64,000 nt of DNA from VXRD01 sp965242535. GTDB taxonomy: Bacteria > Latescibacterota > UBA2968. Below, one piece after another: positions 58,302-64,000 of this stretch (within the stretch, counting starts at the first letter, position 1; each line of letters begins with the position of its first letter). The stretch is taken from assembly GCA_965242535.1 (NCBI GenBank), contig OZ251458.1, forward strand, positions 1,116,001 through 1,180,000, written 5' to 3'. The position numbers and the translations under genes were made by a program. The notes beneath the pieces are model-generated. The model had not been told where the DNA came from. It worked only from the letters and a program-made list of their open reading frames with translations, and did not search any database.

Positions 58302-59880
58302 TGGCTGTTTTCTCTTTTAGATGAAAGATCGTTTCGGAATACGCCGAGCCCCTGTTTTTCTCCGTGCGATTTAAGACGGGGCGTTTGTGCTGATCGACGA
58401 TTCGCATCCCCGCTGTTTCGGCGATGGTCGGATACATGCCGAACGGATCGTTTGCCACGAGAAACACGTCGTAATTTTCTGCCAAAAATCGCTTGCAATT
58501 CTTTAGGACCTCCGACACCCCCCGAATATACGATGCGCGAGCCTCTTTCCCCTTTCCCTTAAACAGCGGGCCGATCTCCGATTCATCTCGTCTGTCAAAG
58601 TCGAACAAATCGTAGGCGTAGGCGTGCTGTTCGTGGTAGTTGATTAAACCCACGTACGGCGGGCTTGAAAAGATGCCCTTGATCCGTTGCTTTTCGGCGC
58701 GTTCGGCGAGGCGCGGATTCGCCTGTCTGACGGCTTCAAAAATGTCGATGGTGCGAGAATCCCCGGTCAAACAGTGCTGAAACGTGTTCGTTTTTACCCG
58801 TCTAAACGCATCCCATCGCTGGACGCTATCCTCGCTGTATCGCTCCCACCAGCCCAAAATGGAAAACAGGGGCTTGCAGATTTTCCCGTGTTTTCGGCAA
58901 TAATAGGTCGTCGAGATCGGCTTCTTTAACGTGCCCAAATCCGCATGGGTCGTCGCCCGGCACGAGCGGATGGTGCGGCTCAAAATCAGCATCAGCGCCT
59001 TTTGGATCGCCTCATCTGCGACTTGCCCAATCATGTCGTGGACAAAATCGATCTCCGCCCGAATGCACGGGAGATACCAATGGCGCATAAAGCTGCGCGA
59101 GTCCGAGGCCATCCGCAAATCGATTTGGTACTCCGCAACGAGTTGGCGATACGTCTTCAGAAAGGCGGCTTCCCGCTCGCTACCGTAGCTTTTCTGATCG
59201 ATCTCGCCGGCTTTGACCCGGTGTTTGAAAGCAATGGAAAAATGCGCCGCGTTGAAGGCCGCGAGTTTTGTCGCGAGTTCGGATTCAAAGGGCGCGATGC
59301 CCGATCGGGACACAAAATTTTTCAGGGCGGTCGTCATTTTCCAGCTTTCGGCGTACAACTTGCCCAAATTGTAATCCGCGACTTTGGCATTGCCGATCAA
59401 AGCGTTAAACGCCGAAATGTCGATGCCAATGGCGTGCATGCCCAGTTCGTTGGCTTGAACCAATGTGGTCCCACTCCCGCAAAAGGGGTCGAGAACGATA
59501 TCGCCCGGCTCGAAAGAGATCGCGCGCTTAAAGTCGTCCGTGTGATCGTCCAAGAAATACTCGACCAGTTGGGGGATGAACTTTCCTTTGTACGGATGCA
59601 ACCGATGGACGTGCTTCGTGGTTTCCGCTTCTTTGACCTCTTCAAAGGAAAGATGCCAATTCAAGTCGTTGCCGAGTTGTTCTTTCCACCGGGCCTCTCG
59701 GCGTTTTTGGTGCGCGGCGTAGTACGCGATCAGGCTTTCTTTGGGAATGAACTTGACGCCGTTATCGACGACACATCGGATCCGCGCGTACTGAATCAAA
59801 TACGAGATATTGGCAGGCGTCACGTTTTTATTCGCGTATTCCGATGCCCATTCGCTCGCCTGTTTCAGCGTCAAGAGCAT
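58273..59880 (-). CDS. DNA methyltransferase of the TdeIII-like restriction-modification system
   Basis: The 535-residue protein has an N-terminal HTH-like segment (ASEWASEYANKNVTPANISY), the SAM-binding motif VLDPFCGSGTTLVQANELGM and the catalytic motif GIFSSPPYVGLINYHEQH. SPPY is usual for N4-cytosine or N6-adenine enzymes, and the order motif I then motif IV is the alpha/gamma arrangement. It modifies the site of the overlapping endonuclease to protect the host. It lies in the same orientation as, and right after, the suf operon (15 bp from the DUF59 gene). Confidence 0.87.
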   Translation of the reverse strand: MLLTLKQASEWASEYANKNVTPANISYLIQYARIRCVVDNGVKFIPKESLIAYYAAHQKRREARWKEQLGNDLNWHLSFEEVKEAETTKHVHRLHPYKGKFIPQLVEYFLDDHTDDFKRAISFEPGDIVLDPFCGSGTTLVQANELGMHAIGIDISAFNALIGNAKVADYNLGKLYAESWKMTTALKNFVSRSGIAPFESELATKLAAFNAAHFSIAFKHRVKAGEIDQKSYGSEREAAFLKTYRQLVAEYQIDLRMASDSRSFMRHWYLPCIRAEIDFVHDMIGQVADEAIQKALMLILSRTIRSCRATTHADLGTLKKPISTTYYCRKHGKICKPLFSILGWWERYSEDSVQRWDAFRRVKTNTFQHCLTGDSRTIDIFEAVRQANPRLAERAEKQRIKGIFSSPPYVGLINYHEQHAYAYDLFDFDRRDESEIGPLFKGKGKEARASYIRGVSEVLKNCKRFLAENYDVFLVANDPFGMYPTIAETAGMRIVDQHKRPVLNRTEKNRGSAYSETIFHLKEKTANARTTTGDD

Positions 59881-59895
59881 TGCGCTTCCTTTCGA

Positions 59896-60309
59896 TTAGA
59901 ACATCCCCAACTCGAGTTTGGCCGCCTCGGACATGCGCTCGGGCGTCCAGGGAGGGTCAAAGACGAGATCGAGTTTGACATCGTACACCCCATCGACCGA
60001 TCGGGCCGCGGATTCGACTTGCCCGGGCAAGATGCCCGCGGCCGGGCAGTTGGGCGCGGTCAGCGTCATTTGAACGGCCGTATTGCCGTCTTCTTCCACC
60101 TTGATATCGTAGATGAGGCCCAATTCGTAAATGTCGACCGGGATTTCTGGATCGTACACGGTTTTGAGGGCTTTCACGATTTCTTTCTCCACCGCCTCGG
60201 GGTCAATAGGGCCTTTTGACACAGGCGTCGGCGGGGCTTCGACATCGCGCGTTTCCCCTTCGGGCGTTGCGGGGGCATCGTCTTTGCGAAAAATGTTCAA
60301 GAGGCTCAT
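59896..60309 (-). CDS. MIP18-family (DUF59) Fe-S assembly protein, SufT-like
   Basis: The 137-residue protein starts at ATG 60309, overlapping the sufU stop (ATGA). It has a poorly conserved N-terminal tail and a DUF59 domain with VEKEIVKALKTVYDPEIPVD, YELGLIYDIKVEEDGN, TLTAPNCPAAGILPGQVES. Such proteins (SufT, YitW) help mature Fe-S proteins and often end suf operons. The reactive cysteine in NCPAAG is conserved. Confidence 0.85.
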   Translation of the reverse strand: MSLLNIFRKDDAPATPEGETRDVEAPPTPVSKGPIDPEAVEKEIVKALKTVYDPEIPVDIYELGLIYDIKVEEDGNTAVQMTLTAPNCPAAGILPGQVESAARSVDGVYDVKLDLVFDPPWTPERMSEAAKLELGMF

Positions 60310-60767
60310 GGGGCATCTCTTTCCGTGGTTGCGGGTGTGTGGGCGTTTTCGATGGCGGCCCGGAGCGCGTGCCACGACAGGGTCGCGCACTTGACGCGGG
60401 TGGGATAGGCGCGCAAACTGGCAAAAACCGATAATTTGCCCATCTGGTCGAGATCCGGCTCGCGGGTCGGATCGGTGAACATCGCCTGAAAATTCTTGAA
60501 ATAGACTTCTGTTTCGCCGAGGGTTTTGCCTCGAACGGCTTCGGTCATCAAAGAAGCAGACGCTTTGGAAATCGCGCATCCGACCCCCTGAAAGCCGATG
60601 GTTGCGATGCGGTCGCCCTCGAGTTGGAGATAGATCTGCACGCTATCGCCGCACAGGGGGTTGTGGCCTTCGGCATAGCGATCCGCGGGATCGAGCACGC
60701 AAAAATTTCTGGGATTTTTGTTGTGATCCAAAATGAGTTGCTGGTAGAGTTCGCGCAAATCCGCCAT
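60306..60767 (-). CDS. sufU: SufU, zinc-dependent sulfur acceptor of SufS
   Basis: The 153-residue protein has the three SufU cysteines: HNPLCGDSVQIYLQ, GVGCAISKASAS and RVKCATLSWHALRAA. It receives persulfide from SufS and hands it to SufBCD. It begins inside the end of sufS (TGATG), so the genes are translated in sequence. SufU rather than SufE is the partner, as in many Gram-positives and various uncultured phyla. Confidence 0.92.
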   Translation of the reverse strand: MADLRELYQQLILDHNKNPRNFCVLDPADRYAEGHNPLCGDSVQIYLQLEGDRIATIGFQGVGCAISKASASLMTEAVRGKTLGETEVYFKNFQAMFTDPTREPDLDQMGKLSVFASLRAYPTRVKCATLSWHALRAAIENAHTPATTERDAP

Positions 60768-62041
60768 CAGCCAAATACCTCTCGCACTTTGTGAAGCCCG
60801 GCGACGAGCGCGTCAATGTCTTCGCGCGCGTTGTACAATGCCAGCGAGGCGCGCGTGGTCGCGGGGATGTCGTAGTGCTTCATAATGGGTTGGGCGCAGT
60901 GGTGCCCGGCGCGCACGGCAACGCCTGCGAGATCGAGAATCGTGCCTACATCGTGAGGGTGAATGTCGGACAGGACGAACGAGAGCACGGCCACCTTGTG
61001 TTCTGCGGTGCCGATCAGTTTGAGGCCGGGCACTTCGCGCAGGGCCGCGTGGGCGTATTCCAAGAGATGGGCTTCGTATCGCGTCGCGCCGTCAAAGTCG
61101 ATGCGGTCGAGATAGTCGATGGCCGCGGCCAAGCCAATGCTGCCCGCGATGTTGGGCGTGCCCGCCTCGAACTTGTTGGGCAAGTCCGCGTACGTGATCG
61201 CGTCAAAATCCACCTGCTGGATCATGCTGCCCCCGCCGTGGTAGGGCGGCATGGCGTCGAGGATCGATTCCCGGCCGTAGAGCACGCCAATGCCGGTGGG
61301 CGCGAACATTTTGTGCCCGGAAAACGTGTAGAAATCGCAATCGATCGCGCGCACATCCACGCGCTGATGGGGCACGGCCTGCGCCCCGTCGATGTGTACG
61401 ACTGCGCCGTGCTCATGCGCGATGCGCGTCATTTCCGCGGCCGGATTAACCGTGCCGAGCACGTTGGAAATGTGGACGAAAGACACGAGTTTTGTGCGCG
61501 GCGAGAACAGGGTTTTGTACGCATCCAAACAAAGTTCGCCCCGGTCGTTCATGGGAATGACGCGCAATTTCGCGCCCTTTTCCCGGCAGAGCATCCACCA
61601 CGGCACGATGTTGGAATGGTGCTCCATCTCGCTGACGATGATTTCGTCGCCTGCGCCAATTTGCACGCGCCCAAAGCTTTGCGCGATGAGGTTGATGCCC
61701 TCGGTGGTGCCGCGCACAAAAATGATTTCCCGATCCGACGCCGCGTTGATAAAGGCCGCGACTTTTCTCCGCGACGCTTCGTACGCATCGGTGGCGACCT
61801 GCGAGAGGTGGTGCACGCCGCGATGCACATTGGCGTTTTGCGTTGCGTAATAATGCGCGAGCGCGTCGATGACCGCACGGGGTTTTTGCGCGGTGGCGCC
61901 GTTGTCCAAGTACGCGAGCGGCTGACCTTGCACCCGTTCGCCCAAAATGGGAAAATCTGCGCGGACGCGGCGCGCGTCAAAGGGAAGGCGCGCAACGGGT
62001 TCGGGCGGTTGCAGGGGGAGGATATCCAATGGCGCGTTCAT
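60767..62041 (-). CDS. sufS: SufS cysteine desulfurase
   Basis: The 424-residue PLP enzyme has the PLP lysine in FSGHKMFAPTGIGVLYG, the nucleophile cysteine loop in VRAGHHCAQPIMKHY and the start FDARRVRADFPILGERVQGQ typical of class II desulfurases. It takes sulfur from cysteine for cluster assembly. It overlaps the sufD stop (ATGA) and the sufU start. Confidence 0.95.
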   Translation of the reverse strand: MNAPLDILPLQPPEPVARLPFDARRVRADFPILGERVQGQPLAYLDNGATAQKPRAVIDALAHYYATQNANVHRGVHHLSQVATDAYEASRRKVAAFINAASDREIIFVRGTTEGINLIAQSFGRVQIGAGDEIIVSEMEHHSNIVPWWMLCREKGAKLRVIPMNDRGELCLDAYKTLFSPRTKLVSFVHISNVLGTVNPAAEMTRIAHEHGAVVHIDGAQAVPHQRVDVRAIDCDFYTFSGHKMFAPTGIGVLYGRESILDAMPPYHGGGSMIQQVDFDAITYADLPNKFEAGTPNIAGSIGLAAAIDYLDRIDFDGATRYEAHLLEYAHAALREVPGLKLIGTAEHKVAVLSFVLSDIHPHDVGTILDLAGVAVRAGHHCAQPIMKHYDIPATTRASLALYNAREDIDALVAGLHKVREVFG

Positions 62042-63324
62042 GTCGGTTCCTCTGCGTGGATGTGGGCGAGGCGCGCGTCGATGGCCGCGCTTAGATGGTC
62101 GCGCACGGGCTCGAGGGCCACGCGGCCGACGACGTCATCGGCAAAGGCGCGCAACAAGATCCGCCGCGCCTCGGCTTTGGGGATGCCCCGCGCTTGGAGG
62201 TAAAAGAGGGCGTTTTCGTCGAGTTGCCCGATGGTCGCGCCGTGCGAGCACTTGACTTCGTCCGCGTAGATTTCGAGTTGCGGCTTGGCGTTGACCCGCG
62301 CATTGTCCGAGAGCAAGATATTTTCGTTTTGCTGATACGCATCCGTGTGTTGCGCCTTTTGGTGAACGTGAATTTTCCCCCGAAAAATGGCGCGCGCGGA
62401 TCCGCCCAAAATTCCCTTGTAGAGTTCGTGGCTCGGGCAATGGGGTTCGGCGTGCTCGAGCAGGGTGTAATTGTCGACGTGCTGCGACCCGTGGAGCACG
62501 TAACAACCGTTGACCGTGGCCTCGCCGCCCTCGCCGCGCAAATACGCGCTGATATCGTGGCGCACAAATGCCCCGCCGAGGGTAAAATCGTGCAGGGTCA
62601 ACCGGCTGTTGCGCCCGAGTTCGGCCTGATAATTGGCGACGTGCAATGCGTCTTCGCCCTGCAATCCCAGGCGGATGTGATCCACAACCGCATTGTCGCA
62701 GGCGATGATTTCCGTCACCGCATTGGCGAAATAGACGCCCGTATCGATTCCCGCATGCGTTTCTACGAGCGAGAGTTGGCTGTTCTCTTCCGCGATGATC
62801 AAGGCGCGCGGATGCGACAGGGTGGCCGCGTCCGATGCCGTCGTCAAAAAGAGGAGGTGGACGGGCGTTTCGACCGCGACATTGCGCGCGATGTGGATGA
62901 ACGCGCCATCGCGCATGAAGGCCGTGTTGAGCGCGGTAAAGGGCAGGTCCGCGCTTTTCGCGAGCGTTCCCAAGCGCGCTTTGACGAGCGCGTGGTCATG
63001 TGCCTCGGCGAGGTTGGCGATCGCGATGCCCTCGGGCAATTCATCTCCAGGTGATGGCGCGTAGTGCCCATTGACAAAGACGATGCGGATGGCCCGCATG
63101 TCCGAATAGATGAACGGAGCCATGTCCGCATCGGATGGCGAGACCAGGGCGCCGGGCTGAAAATCGCGCGCCGTGATCGCAGACGGATTCACGCTTTTCC
63201 ACGCCTCATCCGCGGTGGTGGGATAGCCCAACCGGTCAAAATCGGCCATGGCGGTTTCGCGCAAGCCGCGAAAGGGTTGCCCATTGCACGCGGTTTCAAA
63301 TTTCCGAATCCACGATGGTGTCAT
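62038..63324 (-). CDS. sufD: SufD, Fe-S scaffold subunit
   Basis: I take ATG 63324 (gagga 10 bases upstream) rather than ATG 63333, giving 428 residues. SufD is the SufB-like beta-helix partner in SufBC2D. Visible blocks are NCYVLHGSQHVDNYTLLEHA, FRGKIHVHQKAQHTDAYQQN, LLSDNARVNAKPQLEIYADE and VKCSHGATIGQLDENALFYL, all standard. A dispersed repeat of about 430 bp separates its start from sufC. Confidence 0.95.
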   Translation of the reverse strand: MTPSWIRKFETACNGQPFRGLRETAMADFDRLGYPTTADEAWKSVNPSAITARDFQPGALVSPSDADMAPFIYSDMRAIRIVFVNGHYAPSPGDELPEGIAIANLAEAHDHALVKARLGTLAKSADLPFTALNTAFMRDGAFIHIARNVAVETPVHLLFLTTASDAATLSHPRALIIAEENSQLSLVETHAGIDTGVYFANAVTEIIACDNAVVDHIRLGLQGEDALHVANYQAELGRNSRLTLHDFTLGGAFVRHDISAYLRGEGGEATVNGCYVLHGSQHVDNYTLLEHAEPHCPSHELYKGILGGSARAIFRGKIHVHQKAQHTDAYQQNENILLSDNARVNAKPQLEIYADEVKCSHGATIGQLDENALFYLQARGIPKAEARRILLRAFADDVVGRVALEPVRDHLSAAIDARLAHIHAEEPT

Positions 63325-63344
63325 GTGTCGCATTTCCTCAAAAA

Positions 63345-63775
63345 AGATCGGCACGGGGCCATTTGTACCAACTCATTCATTATCGGGACGCTTTGCAGTT
63401 CCACAGTCCTTCAGAGAAGCCATCGCCAACCGTGCCATCGCAAAAGCCCATCAACGAAAGCCATCGCGCACAGCGCGCAAGTCCGTCTCGCAACCAATAT
63501 CCATTTTGCAACCCACTTTGCAGGCCGGCGCATATCGTGCGATTACAAAAGCGATTTGCGCTGTGCCTAGCCCCTCGGCGCATGAGAGCGGCATTTTTGA
63601 ACTGCTCGGGCAGTTGTACCCCGCTCGCCTACTTTTTGTTGCTGTTGACAAAAAGTAGGTCGCCGAAGGCATCGAAGGCAACCCACGATGCTTTCGGACC
63701 AAAGTTTTAGAAAAGCGAGCCACGTCGGTGCAGATGCATGGGGACCTGTCCCTATGGATGATGGGCGGACGGATT
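63345..63775. repeat. Dispersed repeat of about 430 bp, copy 2, between sufC and sufD
   Basis: This is the reverse complement of the repeat at 54600-54750 plus 55947-56222, without the IS. It includes the hairpin cctactttttgt-tgctgttg-acaaaaagtagg (63632-63660) and an extra REP-like segment (ctgctcgggcagttgtaccccgctc). No coding frame is supported. It fills the 451-bp gap in the suf operon. Confidence 0.85.
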
Positions 63776-63805
63776 TCCGACCGCTTGGGGGCCGAGGAGA
63801 TTCGC

Positions 63806-64000
63806 CTAACCGTGTTTTTCTTTGATCCAGTCATAGCCCTTTTCTTCCAATTCCAAAGCGAGGGTTTTGTCGCCCGATTGCACGATGCGGCCGTCGAGCA
63901 TCACATGGACGACATCGGGCACGATATCGTTGAGCAACCGCTGGTAGTGCGTCACGACAATGGTCGCTTTGTCCGCGCCGTGCAGGGTGTTGACCCCGTT
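63806..64000 (-). CDS. sufC: SufC ATPase, C-terminal 64 residues (runs off the right edge)
   Basis: The reverse strand reads TIVVTHYQRLLNDIVPDVVH, then MLDGRIVQSGDKTLALELEE and GYDWIKEKHG before the TAG at 63806-63808. This is the end of SufC, the ABC-type ATPase of the SufBCD complex; the H in VVTHYQRLL is the switch histidine. The rest, and presumably sufB, lie beyond the window. Confidence 0.93.
   Translation of the reverse strand, partial: NGVNTLHGADKATIVVTHYQRLLNDIVPDVVHVMLDGRIVQSGDKTLALELEEKGYDWIKEKHG

Noticed and set aside
58945..62203. Plus-strand ORFs (424 and 470 codons) opposite the methyltransferase and sufS genes
   Set aside because: Antisense shadows of well-identified minus-strand genes.
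63345..63775. Decayed protein gene in the 430-bp repeat (for example a four-helix-bundle protein)
   Set aside because: I read all frames in both copies and found no recognisable protein; stops are frequent and differ between copies.

Overview
The window looks like a chromosomal piece of an uncultured Gram-negative bacterium. Evidence for a Gram-negative envelope: a BamD lipoprotein, lipobox proteins and Tat signals. Coding regions are GC-rich by eye. Several traits fit uncultured FCB/PVC-like marine lineages such as Latescibacterota or Poribacteria: three PhyH-type dioxygenases, a dockerin-like EF-hand tail (DFDGDRRVDATDFLLFAGQF) on secreted proteins, a cytochrome c/copper monooxygenase fusion, and many dispersed palindromic repeats. 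That placement is inference from flavour, not from a marker tree.

Layout. 1-5.7 kb: end of an AAA ATPase with a frameshifted partner, a branched-chain-type substrate-binding protein with an output-less HAMP sensor, an OFA-type MFS transporter and a PhyH dioxygenase. 5.7-7.6 kb: tandem 237-bp repeats and repeat debris around a small lipoprotein. 7.7-18.7 kb: zinc alcohol dehydrogenase, small HTH protein, second PhyH, queA, a redoxin plus haem/copper monooxygenase pair, DUF3500, SGNH acyltransferase-like protein, sugar nucleotidyltransferase, esterase and sthA. 19-29.4 kb: SAM methyltransferase, gltA, msrP, two linked unknown genes, a selenium block (selD whose own mRNA carries an in-frame UGA for selenocysteine, followed directly by tRNA-Sec), two tandem S1/P1-nuclease-like proteins, a large FtsX-type ABC permease and a third PhyH.

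29.6-41.3 kb is the most unusual region: a seven-gene, tightly packed plus-strand operon. It encodes an RNA-polymerase-alpha-CTD-repeat/sigma-region-4 protein, a GNAT acetyltransferase fused to a tRNA-guanine-transglycosylase (DpdA)-like enzyme, a wHTH-like unknown, a small P-loop ATPase, a 1361-residue BrxC-like ATPase, a PglZ-type phosphatase and a HerA-type ATPase. PglZ plus a giant BrxC-like ATPase recalls BREX phage exclusion, but the usual PglX methylase and BrxL are absent and a TGT-fold base-exchange enzyme is present. I infer a BREX-like defence system that may use or sense 7-deazaguanine-type modification. It opens at a strong promoter whose sequence recurs just after the last gene.

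41.5-54.5 kb: bamD, nadD and zapA; a GT2 glycosyltransferase; a two-gene operon possibly of phage origin with its own promoter; NUDIX, pyrE, DUF433 and NUDIX genes; two paralogous lipoprotein substrate-binding proteins flanking an AT-richer HNH endonuclease and a secreted protein; a methyltransferase; and nfuA. 54.6-56.3 kb: an intact IS4-family element (1196 bp, 17-bp inverted repeats, 9-bp target duplication) inside a dispersed repeat. 56.3-64 kb: Rrf2 regulator, NYN nuclease, a TdeIII-type restriction-modification pair, and the suf operon (sufC-sufD-sufS-sufU-DUF59, minus strand), into which a second copy of the dispersed repeat has inserted between sufC and sufD.
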